Assembly: GCF_044359855.1 (NCBI RefSeq)
Contig: NZ_CP132291.1
Coordinates: 3,410,001-3,474,000 of the forward strand
Source: Rummeliibacillus pycnus_A
GTDB lineage: Bacteria; Bacillota; Bacilli; Bacillales_A; Planococcaceae
Length of the DNA: 64,000 nt
Direction of reading: 5' to 3'
Within the stretch, counting starts at the first letter, position 1. Each line of letters begins with the position of its first letter. The translations under genes were made by a program, and so were the position numbers. Under the pieces are notes generated by a model that was not told the DNA's origin, made no database searches, and saw nothing but the letters and a program-made list of their open reading frames with translations. Positions 34,455 to 43,746 of this stretch are shown here, piece by piece.

Positions 34455-35432
34455 ATGGCACAAATGACAATGATTCAAGCAATTACAGACGCACTTCGTT
34501 GTGAATTAAAAGATGACGAAAAAGTGCTATTATTCGGTGAAGACGTAGGTGTTAACGGAGGGGTTTTCCGTGCTACTGAAGGTCTTCAAAAAGAATTTGG
34601 TGAGGATCGTGTATTCGATACACCTCTTGCTGAATCTGGTATCGGTGGTCTTGCAATTGGTCTTGCCTTGCAAGGATTCCGCCCAATTCCTGAAATTCAA
34701 TTCTTCGGCTTCGTATATGAAGTAATGGACTCAATTTGCGGACAATTAGCACGTATGCGATATCGTTCGGGAGGTAGTCTTGGAGCACCTGTTACAATCC
34801 GCTCACCATTCGGCGGTGGTGTACATACACCTGAAATGCACTCAGATAGTTTAGAAGGTTTAGTAACATCACAACCAGGTTTAAAAGTAGTTGTTCCATC
34901 AACTCCTTATGATGCGAAAGGTCTTTTAATTTCATCAATTCGTGATAATGACCCAGTCGTATTTTTAGAGCACTTAAAACTTTATCGTTCATTCCGTGAA
35001 GAGGTACCAGAAGAATCTTACACAATTCCTCTTGGAAAAGCAGATGTAAAACGTGAAGGTAAAGATCTTTCTATTTTTGCTTACGGCGCAATGGTGCATG
35101 AATCATTAAAAGCTGCTGAAGCATTAGAAAAAGAAAATTATTCAGTAGAAGTTGTTGATTTACGTACAATTCAACCATTAGATATTGAAACAATTATTGC
35201 TTCTGTAGAAAAAACAGGGCGAGCAATCGTTGTACAAGAAGCTCAAAAACAAGCAGGTATTGCAGCAAATGTAGTTAGTGAAATTACAGAACGTGCTATT
35301 TTAAGCCTTGAAGCACCAGTTCTTCGAGTAACAGCACCAGATACTGTATATCCATTCCCGCAAGCAGAAGCTGTGTGGTTACCAAACTCAAAAGATATTG
35401 TTGCAACAGCTAAAAAAGTTTTAGAGTTTTAA
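34455..35432 (+). CDS. pdhB: Pyruvate dehydrogenase E1 component subunit beta
   Basis: The 325-residue transketolase-like subunit shows FGEDVGVNGGVFRATEGL and FDTPLAESGIGGLAIG in the N-terminal domain and a C-terminal domain with VVDLRTIQPLD. It completes the E1 heterotetramer with PdhA. It begins 3 bp after the pdhA stop, with AAGGAGTCG inside the pdhA end, so the two are coupled. Confidence 0.95.
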   Translation: MAQMTMIQAITDALRCELKDDEKVLLFGEDVGVNGGVFRATEGLQKEFGEDRVFDTPLAESGIGGLAIGLALQGFRPIPEIQFFGFVYEVMDSICGQLARMRYRSGGSLGAPVTIRSPFGGGVHTPEMHSDSLEGLVTSQPGLKVVVPSTPYDAKGLLISSIRDNDPVVFLEHLKLYRSFREEVPEESYTIPLGKADVKREGKDLSIFAYGAMVHESLKAAEALEKENYSVEVVDLRTIQPLDIETIIASVEKTGRAIVVQEAQKQAGIAANVVSEITERAILSLEAPVLRVTAPDTVYPFPQAEAVWLPNSKDIVATAKKVLEF

Positions 35433-35463
35433 TTTTTACTTACACAAAGGAGATGTGACTGAA

Positions 35464-36795
35464 ATGGCTTATAAATTCCGCTTACCTGACATTGGAGAAG
35501 GAATCCATGAAGGAGAAATCGTAAAATGGTTCGTTAAACCAGGTGATAAAATCGAAGAAGATACAGTTTTAGCAGAAGTACAAAATGATAAAGCAGTAGT
35601 TGAAATTCCATCTCCAGTTGAAGGAACTATTGAAAAGGTACTTGTAGAAGAAGGTACTTTAACAACTGTTGGTACAGTACTTCTAGAAATTGATGCTCCT
35701 GGATACGAAGAACTTGAACTTCACGGTCATAAAGATGAGGGAGAAGATACATCTGAAACAGAAGCACAAGTTCAAGCAACTGCTGAAGATGGTAAAGAAG
35801 TTGAAAAAGAACCTGTGCAAGCTGCTGAATCTGCTGCAGTTCAAGAAACAGAAATTAATCCGACAGCTAGAGTAATTGCAATGCCTTCAGTACGCAAATT
35901 TGCTCGTGAAAACAGCGTAGATATTAAACAAGTTACAGGCACAGGAAAAAATGGTCGTGTTTTAAAAGAAGATATCGAAGCATTTAAAAACGGTGGTGCA
36001 AAACCTGCTGTTGCAGAAGTTGAAGCTACAAAAGTAACTGAAGAAGCACCGGTAACAGAAGTGGCAGCAGCACCTGTTGAGTTTGAAGGTGAATTCCCAG
36101 AAACTCGTGAGAAAATGTCTGGTATGCGTCGTGCTATTGCAAAAGCAATGGTTCATTCTAAACAAACTGCTCCACATGTTACATTAATGGATGAAGTGGA
36201 TGTTACAGAATTAGTTGCACATCGCAAAAAATTCAAAGAAATTGCTGCTGAAAAAGGTATAAAATTAACTTACTTACCTTATGTCGTAAAAGCATTAGTA
36301 AGTACTTTGCGTGATTTCCCAGAATTCAACCGTTCTTTGGATGACGCAACACAAGAAATTATACAAAAACATTATTATAATATTGGTATTGCAGCTGATA
36401 CTGATAAAGGTCTTCTAGTTCCAGTTATTAAACATGCTGACCGCAAATCTGTATTTGCAGTATCAGATGAAATAAACCAATTAGCAACAAAAGCTCGTGA
36501 AGGTAAATTAGCACCTAACGAAATGAAAGGTGCATCTTGCTCTATCACAAATATCGGCTCAGCAGGTGGGCAATGGTTTACTCCAGTAATAAACCATCCT
36601 GAAGTAGCAATTTTAGGAATTGGTCGAATTTCAGAAAAACCTGTAATAAAAAATGGTGAAATTGTAGCCGCACCTGTGTTAGCATTATCATTGAGCTTTG
36701 ATCATAGAATGATCGATGGTGCGACTGCTCAACATGCGTTAAATAATATTAAACGTTTGTTAAGTGAGCCGGAACTATTATTAATGGAGGCGTAA
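35464..36795 (+). CDS. pdhC: Dihydrolipoamide acetyltransferase E2 of pyruvate dehydrogenase
   Basis: The 443-residue E2 has one lipoyl domain (about 1-78, lipoylated Lys in QNDKAVVEIPSP), an Ala/Glu/Pro-rich linker, a peripheral-subunit-binding domain (about 138-174, PSVRKFARENSVDI), a second linker and the catalytic core (about 215-443) ending in the active-site DHRMIDG. AAAGGAGATG precedes the ATG at 35464; three earlier codons are open. It forms the scaffold of the complex and passes acetyl groups to CoA. Confidence 0.95.
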   Translation: MAYKFRLPDIGEGIHEGEIVKWFVKPGDKIEEDTVLAEVQNDKAVVEIPSPVEGTIEKVLVEEGTLTTVGTVLLEIDAPGYEELELHGHKDEGEDTSETEAQVQATAEDGKEVEKEPVQAAESAAVQETEINPTARVIAMPSVRKFARENSVDIKQVTGTGKNGRVLKEDIEAFKNGGAKPAVAEVEATKVTEEAPVTEVAAAPVEFEGEFPETREKMSGMRRAIAKAMVHSKQTAPHVTLMDEVDVTELVAHRKKFKEIAAEKGIKLTYLPYVVKALVSTLRDFPEFNRSLDDATQEIIQKHYYNIGIAADTDKGLLVPVIKHADRKSVFAVSDEINQLATKAREGKLAPNEMKGASCSITNIGSAGGQWFTPVINHPEVAILGIGRISEKPVIKNGEIVAAPVLALSLSFDHRMIDGATAQHALNNIKRLLSEPELLLMEA

Positions 36796-36800
36796 TAAAA

Positions 36801-38216
36801 ATGGTAGTAGGAGATTTTCCAATCGAAACAGATACAATTGTCATCGGTGCTGGTCCTGGTGGATATGTAGCAGCAATCCGTGCAGCACAAACTGGACAAA
36901 AAGTTACAGTTGTTGAACGTGAAAACGTAGGTGGCGTATGCTTAAACGTAGGTTGTATCCCATCAAAAGCTTTAATCTCTGTAGGTCACCGCTTTGAACA
37001 AGCTAAACATTCAGAAGATATGGGTGTAATTGTTCCAGAAGTGAAATTAGATTTCAAAAAAGCACAAGAATTCAAAGATTCTGTTGTTAAAAAATTAACT
37101 GGCGGTGTTGCTGGATTATTAAAAGGCAACAATATTGAAGTTGTAAAAGGTGAAGCTTATTTCCATGATGCTAACTCATTACGAGTGATTACTGAAAACT
37201 CAGCTCAAACTTACAATTTCAAAAATGCAATTATCGCAACTGGTTCTCGTCCAGTTGAAATTCCAACATTTAAATTTTCAAATCGTGTGCTAAATTCAAC
37301 AGGCGCACTTTCATTACAAGAAGTACCTGAAAAACTTGTTGTTATTGGTGGAGGATACATCGGTACTGAACTTGGTTCTGCTTATGCTAACCTAGGTTCT
37401 CAAGTAACAATCCTTGAAGGTGGCAAAGATATCCTTGCTGGCTTTGAAAAACAAATGACAGCTATCGTTAAAAAAGGTCTTAAGAAAAAAGGTGTTACAA
37501 TTGAAACAGGAGCTTTAGCACAAGGTGTTGAAGAAACTGAAACAGGCGTAACTGTAAAATATGAAGTAAATGGCGAAGCAAAAGCAGTAGCAGCAGATTA
37601 CGTATTAGTAACTGTAGGTCGTCGTCCAAATACGGATGAAATGGGCTTAGAAGCAGTTGGTATTGAATTTGCTGAACGTGGACTTTTAAAAGTTGACAAA
37701 CAATGTCGCACAAACGTACCAAATATTTATGCTATCGGTGATATCGTTGCTGGACCACAACTAGCTCACAAAGCTTCATATGAAGGAAAAGTAGCTGCTG
37801 AAGCAATCGCTGGAGAAAAATCAATTGTTGATTATCTTGCAATCCCTGCTGTTTGCTTCACAGATCCTGAAATGGCTACTGTAGGTTTATCAGAAGATCA
37901 AGCTAAAGAAGAAGGCTTTGAAGTAACTACTGGTAAATTCCCATTTGCTGCAAACGGTCGTGCATTAGCATTGAACGAAACAGAAGGTTTCGTAAAACTT
38001 GTTGCTCGTAAAGAAGATGGCTTACTAATTGGTGGTCAAATTATCGGTGCTGGTGCATCTGATATGATCGCTGAAATAGGATTAGCAATCGAAGCTGGTA
38101 TGACACTTGAAGATGTAGCAATGACAATTCATGCTCACCCAACTTTAGGTGAAATTACAATGGAAACTGCCGAAGTAGCTCTTGGTAACCCAATTCACAT
38201 TGTTGCTAAAAAATAA
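36801..38216 (+). CDS. pdhD: Dihydrolipoyl dehydrogenase E3
   Basis: The 471-residue flavoprotein reoxidises the dihydrolipoyl arm with NAD. It has the FAD motif GAGPGGYVAA, the redox disulfide GGVCLNVGCIPSKAL, the NAD motif GGGYIGTELG and the C-terminal HAHPTLGE with catalytic His-Glu. The start is 5 bp after pdhC. It is the last gene of pdhABCD and is followed by a perfect terminator. Confidence 0.95.
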   Translation: MVVGDFPIETDTIVIGAGPGGYVAAIRAAQTGQKVTVVERENVGGVCLNVGCIPSKALISVGHRFEQAKHSEDMGVIVPEVKLDFKKAQEFKDSVVKKLTGGVAGLLKGNNIEVVKGEAYFHDANSLRVITENSAQTYNFKNAIIATGSRPVEIPTFKFSNRVLNSTGALSLQEVPEKLVVIGGGYIGTELGSAYANLGSQVTILEGGKDILAGFEKQMTAIVKKGLKKKGVTIETGALAQGVEETETGVTVKYEVNGEAKAVAADYVLVTVGRRPNTDEMGLEAVGIEFAERGLLKVDKQCRTNVPNIYAIGDIVAGPQLAHKASYEGKVAAEAIAGEKSIVDYLAIPAVCFTDPEMATVGLSEDQAKEEGFEVTTGKFPFAANGRALALNETEGFVKLVARKEDGLLIGGQIIGAGASDMIAEIGLAIEAGMTLEDVAMTIHAHPTLGEITMETAEVALGNPIHIVAKK

Positions 38217-38224
38217 TTGAAATC

Positions 38225-38268
38225 AAAAAACCTCTTAAGATACAGTTATGTATCTTAAGAGGTTTTTT
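38225..38268 (+). terminator. Terminator of pdhABCD
   Basis: An 18-20 bp stem (AACCTCTTAAGATACA and its complement) with a 4-nt loop is followed by seven T. Confidence 0.92.
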
Positions 38269-38502
38269 TATAAAAAATTTTAAAAACATTTATTTGAATA
38301 AATTGCAAAAATCTATTTTCGTTTTTTAAATACGAACATTTCGATAAAAACATAATGGCGAACTACTCCTTTATTCATGCAAGGATAGATTTGAATAATC
38401 AGAATTATCAAATTAGTCATAATTATCTTATGTTTTTTTCTTGTTAGAAGAAAGATAGGGTAAACTAGGATAATAATATTTGAATATTAGGAGAGATGGA
38501 AA

Positions 38503-39285
38503 ATGGAATTAGGCTTAAAAGGAAAAGTTGCAGTTGTAACGGGTGCTAGTAAAGGCATTGGTCTTGCAACTGCATTAAAATTAGCATCAGAAGGTGCAGA
38601 TGTTGTTATTTGCGCTAGAACAGCATCAGCACTTGAAGAAGCCGCTAAAAGTATATTAGATGAAACAGGTAAAGATGTGTTAACTGTAGTAGCAGATGTT
38701 ACAAAAGAAGAAGATTGTCAAAATGTCATTGCAAAAGCAGTTGAGAAATTTGGTAAGTTAAATATTTTGGTCAATAATGCTGGTACTTCAGCAGCCCAAT
38801 CTTTCTTAGAAGTGGATTCGGATTTCTGGAAAAGTGATTTAGATTTAAAATTATTTGGGGCAATTTATACATCAAAAGCAGCATTGCCTCACATGGAACA
38901 AGCAGGTGGAGGCGCTATTGTAAATGTCACAGCAGTGTTTGGCAAAACACCATCAAAATCTTCACTACCAACAACGGTTAGCCGTGCTGCAGGAATGGCT
39001 TTAACCAAGGCGATGAGTAAAGATGTAGGGACAATGAATGTACGAGTCAATACGGTTTGCATAGGATTAATTCGCAGTGAACAAATTGAACGTAAATGGC
39101 AAACTGAAGCTCCTGAGTTGACTTGGGAAGAGTATTCAAGAAAAATGGGTAAGTCGATTCCTCTTGGACGTATAGGGGATACAGAAGAAGCGGCTAATGT
39201 GATTACATTTCTAGTTTCTGATGCAGCTTCCTATGTAAATGGTACTGCTGTAAATATTGATGGAGGATCGGCTCCTGCATTATAA
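38503..39285 (+). CDS. Atypical short-chain dehydrogenase/reductase-fold protein
   Basis: The 260-residue protein has the SDR Rossmann motif TGASKGIG (about 15-22) and the NNAG motif (about 91-94), but the catalytic residues are changed: where SDRs have Ser, Tyr and Lys it reads Ala144 (NVTAVFG), Thr157 and Arg161 (PTTVSRAAG). The C-terminal INIDGG-type end (VNIDGGSAP) is normal. It should bind a nucleotide but may not be a normal oxidoreductase. GGAGAG precedes the ATG. It stands alone between pdhD and qoxA, facing the same way. Confidence 0.85.
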   Translation: MELGLKGKVAVVTGASKGIGLATALKLASEGADVVICARTASALEEAAKSILDETGKDVLTVVADVTKEEDCQNVIAKAVEKFGKLNILVNNAGTSAAQSFLEVDSDFWKSDLDLKLFGAIYTSKAALPHMEQAGGGAIVNVTAVFGKTPSKSSLPTTVSRAAGMALTKAMSKDVGTMNVRVNTVCIGLIRSEQIERKWQTEAPELTWEEYSRKMGKSIPLGRIGDTEEAANVITFLVSDAASYVNGTAVNIDGGSAPAL

Positions 39286-39875
39286 AAATTGAATGTTTAG
39301 AGTTAATTTTTTTTATGATTCCCTTTTCAAATTGAAAAAATAATCGATTGAAATGACATAAAATCATCTTTAACGTTGAACACGTTGGAGGTGATTTTCT
39401 CTTTTCAGAAAATGTAAGCAGCACTACTTGGAAAATAAGAGAATAAATATAATTTACTAGAATTTAATTGTTTATTGTAGGTTTTTTTGTAATTAATTAG
39501 GCTAAAATTTAAAGTGTGTACACATTTTATACAAATTATGTCCACAAAAAGTTCAAAATACGACAAATTAATTGCTGTATTTGAGTAATTTTTATTTTTT
39601 TATTAAGAAGAAGGAGGTATAATTTCAAATGGATTGAGTGAAAGATTGAAAATCCTCAGGAGAAAAGGGTGCGAAAACTTGGGTGCCTGATTTTCACTGT
39701 ATAGAATGTGAGAATAGTTAACTAATGTCCGTTCATATGAAAGTAGCTATTAAACCATTGAGTGAATTTCATATGCTCACATACCTATAACTGTAGCAAT
39801 CTTCAATCAGAAAGCTAATTCAATAGATTTTAGAAAGACAGTTGTTTTAATTGTTTTTTGAGAAGGGAGTACATT
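39286..39875. other. 590-bp gap with structured leader before qoxA
   Basis: No normal-sized gene is seen. From left to right it holds a near-palindrome centred on TGTGTACACA (39515-39524), a perfect AAGGAGGT site (39611-39618) before a two-codon ORF (ATG GAT TGA, 39629-39637), GAAAAT/ATTTTC and CAGG/CCTG pairings (about 39648-39697), an AGGAG followed by an 11-codon GTG ORF (39669-39704), and a nested hairpin with arms TGTGAG...CATATGAAA and TTTCATATG-CTCACA (about 39705-39782). I take it to be a regulatory leader of qoxABCD. Confidence 0.5.
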
Positions 39876-40805
39876 ATGAAGAAAAAAGTGCTTATTATGC
39901 CTGCTGTAATGGCGTTCATGACAATGATATTATCTGGATGTCAACCATTAATGGTATTCGATACAAAAGGGCCAAATGCGAAAACTTTATCAGATACAAT
40001 CATCTTTTCTATAATAGTGATGGCTTTTATCTTATTGGTTGTATATGTATTGTTTATCTTCATGTTGTCGAAATATCGTGCATCTAAACAACCAGCAGGT
40101 TATGAACCGCCACATGAAGAGGGTAGTACAAAGTTAGAAATTACATGGACTGTTATTCCAATTATTATAGTAACAGTTTTATCTATTGTAACGGTATTTA
40201 CAACATCAAAAGTTGAACATCAACAAACAGGTTATGACAACAAAAAACCGCTTGTTATTTATGCATCATCTTCAAATTGGAAATGGCACTTTAGCTATCC
40301 AGAACAAAATATTGAAACAGTTAATTATGTAAATATCCCAACAGATCGTCCAATTGAATTTAGATTATATTCATTTGGTCCAATTACAAGTTTCTGGATT
40401 CCACAGTTAGCCGGTCAAAAATATGCCATGAGTGATATGGTAAATAAACTTCACCTTGCTGCGGATGTAGAAGGGTCGTATATGGGGCGTAACTCTAACT
40501 TTAGTGGTGAAGGTTTTGCGCAAATGGAATTTGAAACTCAAGCAATGTCACAAGATAAATTTGACAAATGGGTAAAAGATGTAAAAGCAAATGAACCAAA
40601 ACTAACTGAAGCAAAATTCAATAAATTATTAAAAACACCATTTGTAGGACGTGAAAGTTTCTCTTCTACACACTTATCATTCAGACCAGCTCCAGAAATG
40701 GACATGAGCAAACATGGTGAGTCACACAAAAATGATTCACACAATATGGATCACATGGGTGATATGAAAGGCATGGATATGAAAGGCATGGATATGTCTA
40801 AATAA
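39876..40805 (+). CDS. qoxA: Quinol oxidase aa3 subunit II
   Basis: The 309-residue lipoprotein has a signal with lipobox LSGC (near residue 22), two membrane helices (about 45-70 and 90-110) and a cupredoxin-like outer domain that lacks the CuA ligands, as expected for a quinol rather than cytochrome c oxidase. The last 30 residues are rich in His, Met and Asp with a tandem MKGMD repeat, not a usual feature of the family. GAAGGGAG precedes the ATG at 39876; six earlier codons are open. It starts the qoxABCD operon. Confidence 0.93.
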   Translation: MKKKVLIMPAVMAFMTMILSGCQPLMVFDTKGPNAKTLSDTIIFSIIVMAFILLVVYVLFIFMLSKYRASKQPAGYEPPHEEGSTKLEITWTVIPIIIVTVLSIVTVFTTSKVEHQQTGYDNKKPLVIYASSSNWKWHFSYPEQNIETVNYVNIPTDRPIEFRLYSFGPITSFWIPQLAGQKYAMSDMVNKLHLAADVEGSYMGRNSNFSGEGFAQMEFETQAMSQDKFDKWVKDVKANEPKLTEAKFNKLLKTPFVGRESFSSTHLSFRPAPEMDMSKHGESHKNDSHNMDHMGDMKGMDMKGMDMSK

Positions 40806-40862
40806 TAAGGTATCGCTTCAATTTTTTAATAATAGAAATGAGGCAAGAAAGGAGTTACACAC

Positions 40863-42806
40863 ATGAACATGGAAGAATTATTCGCTCCGATGAAAGAGCC
40901 GATGATTTTGGGTGCAGCAATTAGTATCGTTGTTGGCGCTATTGCCATTGTTGTCGGTTTGACCTACTTCAAAAAGTGGGGCTGGCTTTACAAAAACTGG
41001 CTTACTACTGTTGACCATAAAAAAATTGGTGTCATGTATATCTTAGTAGCATTGATTATGCTATTTAGAGGTGGAATTGATGCATTATTAATGCGTGCAC
41101 AAACAGCAGTTCCAGAAAACAAATTGCTTAACGCAGAACATTATAATGAAATTTTCACAACACATGGTTTAGTCATGATTCTATTCATGGCAATGCCATT
41201 TATCATAGGTTTGATGAATGTCGTTGTACCACTTCAAATTGGTGCACGAGATGTGGCATTCCCAAGATTAAATGCACTTAGCTTCTGGTTATTCGCAGCT
41301 GGATGTGGATTATTAAATGTATCATTCATAATTGGGGGATCACCAAACGCAGGTTGGACATCTTATTTCCCATTAGCAGGTAATGAATTTAACCCTGGCG
41401 TTGGTAATAACTATTATGCTTGGTCTTTACAAATCGCAGGTCTTGGTACTTTAATGACTGGTATTAACTTCATTGCTACAATCATGAAAATGCGTGCACC
41501 AGGTATGAAATTAATGAAAATGCCAATGTTCACTTGGTCAGCATTAATTACAAATGTTATTATTACATTTGCATTCCCAGTATTAACTGTAGCACTTGCA
41601 TTGATGACTTTAGACCGTCAATTTGGTACTAAATTCTTTGCTATGCAAGATGGTGGTATGGATATGCTTTGGGCTAACTTGTTCTGGGTTTGGGGACATC
41701 CTGAAGTTTATATCGTTATCTTACCAGCATTTGGTATTTACAGTGAGATTATCTCAACATTCTCACGCAAAAACTTATTTGGTTATAAATCAATGGTAAT
41801 GAGTATGGTTGGTATTTCATTACTTTCATTCATGGTATGGGTTCACCACTTCTATACTATGGGACATGGTGTAATGGTTAATAGTATTTTCTCTATTACA
41901 ACTATGCTTATAGCCGTTCCAACTGGTGTTAAAATATTTAACTGGTTGCTAACAATGCGACACGGGAAAATTACATTTACAACACCAATGCTTTGGGCAT
42001 TAGCATTTATTCCAATCTTCACAATTGGTGGGGTTACAGGGGTAATGCTTGCAATGTCAAGTGCGGACTATCAATATCACAATACAATGTTCTTAGTTGC
42101 TCACTTCCACTATGTATTAATCCCAGGTACAGTATTTGGGGTATTAGCAGGTTATCATTTCTGGTGGCCAAAAATCTTTGGTTTCCGTTTGAATGAAAAA
42201 TTAGGTAAATCAGCTTTCTGGACTATTGTAGTAGGTTTTAATGTAGCCTTCTTCCCACTATTTATCTTAGGTTTAGATGGCTATGCGCGTCGTATGTACA
42301 CATACTCAGCTGACACAGGTTATGGTCCATTGAGTATGGTATCGTTCCTTGGTGCTGTTGCAATGGCAGTTGGCTTTATGTTAATTTGCTATAACATTTA
42401 CTACAGCTTCCGTCATAGTCCACGTGATGAAAATGGCGACCCATGGGATGCACGTTCTCTTGAATGGGCAACACATAGTCCGGTTCCAGAATACAATTTC
42501 GCTATCGTACCAAAAATCAATCAATTAGATGAATTCTGGTATGCGAAAAAAGAAGGAAGAGATATTACAGCAGGCAAATATGAACGTATTCATATGCCAA
42601 ACAACAGTGGCGCTCCAATGTGGATGGCTGGTGTAATGTTCTTATTCTCATTCTTCTTCGTATTTAGTGTTTGGTCTCTAGTAATCGTATTTGGTGTTCT
42701 AACATTAGGATTTATGGCTTATCGTTCATTTGAAAAAGATGATGGTCATTATATTGAAGTGGCTGAAATCGAAGCAACTGAACGTCGATTGAGAGGTGAA
42801 AAATAA
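40863..42806 (+). CDS. qoxB: Quinol oxidase aa3 subunit I
   Basis: The 647-residue haem-copper oxidase core has about 14-15 membrane helices. The low-spin haem His is in THGLVMI, the CuB His and cross-linked Tyr are in WGHPEVYIVILPAFG, the CuB His pair is in WVHHFYTMG, and the haem a3/a His pair is in AHFHYVL. Oxygen is reduced to water with proton pumping. AAAGGAG precedes the ATG; length matches B. subtilis QoxB. Confidence 0.96.
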   Translation: MNMEELFAPMKEPMILGAAISIVVGAIAIVVGLTYFKKWGWLYKNWLTTVDHKKIGVMYILVALIMLFRGGIDALLMRAQTAVPENKLLNAEHYNEIFTTHGLVMILFMAMPFIIGLMNVVVPLQIGARDVAFPRLNALSFWLFAAGCGLLNVSFIIGGSPNAGWTSYFPLAGNEFNPGVGNNYYAWSLQIAGLGTLMTGINFIATIMKMRAPGMKLMKMPMFTWSALITNVIITFAFPVLTVALALMTLDRQFGTKFFAMQDGGMDMLWANLFWVWGHPEVYIVILPAFGIYSEIISTFSRKNLFGYKSMVMSMVGISLLSFMVWVHHFYTMGHGVMVNSIFSITTMLIAVPTGVKIFNWLLTMRHGKITFTTPMLWALAFIPIFTIGGVTGVMLAMSSADYQYHNTMFLVAHFHYVLIPGTVFGVLAGYHFWWPKIFGFRLNEKLGKSAFWTIVVGFNVAFFPLFILGLDGYARRMYTYSADTGYGPLSMVSFLGAVAMAVGFMLICYNIYYSFRHSPRDENGDPWDARSLEWATHSPVPEYNFAIVPKINQLDEFWYAKKEGRDITAGKYERIHMPNNSGAPMWMAGVMFLFSFFFVFSVWSLVIVFGVLTLGFMAYRSFEKDDGHYIEVAEIEATERRLRGEK

Positions 42807-43405
42807 TGTCAAAAGTTAACAAATCAGTCCCATTAGAGTACAGCACAGAAGAAAATGATTTAAAAATCTTTGGTTTCTGGGTTTTCCTTGGTGCCGAAAT
42901 AATCCTCTTTGCGACATTATTTAGTGTGTATTTTTCATTAGTTGATCGCACAGGTTCAGGTCCAATAGGTAAAGAATTATTTGAAATGCCACCAGTATTG
43001 GTAGAAACTTTTGCTCTATTAACTAGTAGTTTCTTAATTGGTTTAGGTGTTCACGCAATGCGTATTGGACGTACTAAAGCAATGATGGTATTCTACATTT
43101 TAACGTTATTACTAGGTGCAGTCTTCCTAGGCGTTGAAGTTAATGAATTCCTAACATATATTCATGATGGTGCTACAATTCAAACAAGTGCCTTCCTGTC
43201 TATTTTGATGACTTTACTAGGTACTCACGGTCTCCATGTAACATTCGGTCTATTATGGGGATCAAGTATCTTAATGCAAGTTAAAAAACGTGGATTAAAT
43301 GCAAAAACAGCAAATAAAGCATTTATCTTCTCTCTATACTGGCACTTCCTTGATGTTGTATGGATCTTCATCTTCAGCTTTGTTTATTTGAAAGGAGTGT
43401 TGTAA
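42806..43405 (+). CDS. qoxC: Quinol oxidase aa3 subunit III
   Basis: The 199-residue membrane protein has about five helices and the subunit III pattern (FWVFLGAEIILFATLF, GTHGLHVTFGLLW, YWHFLDVVWIFIF). Subunit III stabilises the core oxidase. Its ATG overlaps the qoxB stop by one base (TAATG), so it is coupled to qoxB. Confidence 0.95.
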   Translation: MSKVNKSVPLEYSTEENDLKIFGFWVFLGAEIILFATLFSVYFSLVDRTGSGPIGKELFEMPPVLVETFALLTSSFLIGLGVHAMRIGRTKAMMVFYILTLLLGAVFLGVEVNEFLTYIHDGATIQTSAFLSILMTLLGTHGLHVTFGLLWGSSILMQVKKRGLNAKTANKAFIFSLYWHFLDVVWIFIFSFVYLKGVL

Positions 43406-43407
43406 TA

Positions 43408-43695
43408 ATGAAAGAACTATTTCCAAAAGAGCATGTAATGGGCTTTGTGGGTTCTCTTGTTTTAACACTCTTAGCATTGACTGTAATAATGTTTAAAGAT
43501 ATGTCTAACGGTGTTGCTATTACAATTCTACTTGTAACAGCTGCTGCACAAGCAATTGTACAGTTAGTATTGTTCATGCATATCGGTGAAACAGAAGACA
43601 AGAAAGCTTTATACATTACAATTATTTACTCAGTAGTTGTTGGTTTAATCACTGTATTCGGTACATTGCTTGCAATGATCTGGGGTTACATGTAG
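43408..43695 (+). CDS. qoxD: Quinol oxidase aa3 subunit IV
   Basis: The 95-residue protein has three membrane helices, as in the small subunit IV of the quinol oxidase. AAAGGAGTG precedes the ATG at 43408, 2 bp after qoxC; the upstream open frame to 43360 lies inside qoxC and is dismissed. A strong terminator follows. Confidence 0.93.
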   Translation: MKELFPKEHVMGFVGSLVLTLLALTVIMFKDMSNGVAITILLVTAAAQAIVQLVLFMHIGETEDKKALYITIIYSVVVGLITVFGTLLAMIWGYM

Positions 43696-43707
43696 AACGA
43701 ACAACAA

Positions 43708-43746
43708 AAAAGCAGCACAACAAAATTGTTGTGCTGCTCTTTTTTT
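43708..43746. terminator. Bidirectional terminator between qoxD and the TetR gene
   Basis: AGCAGCACAACAA pairs with TTGTTGTGCTGCT around two bases, with A tracts before and seven T after. Confidence 0.92.
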
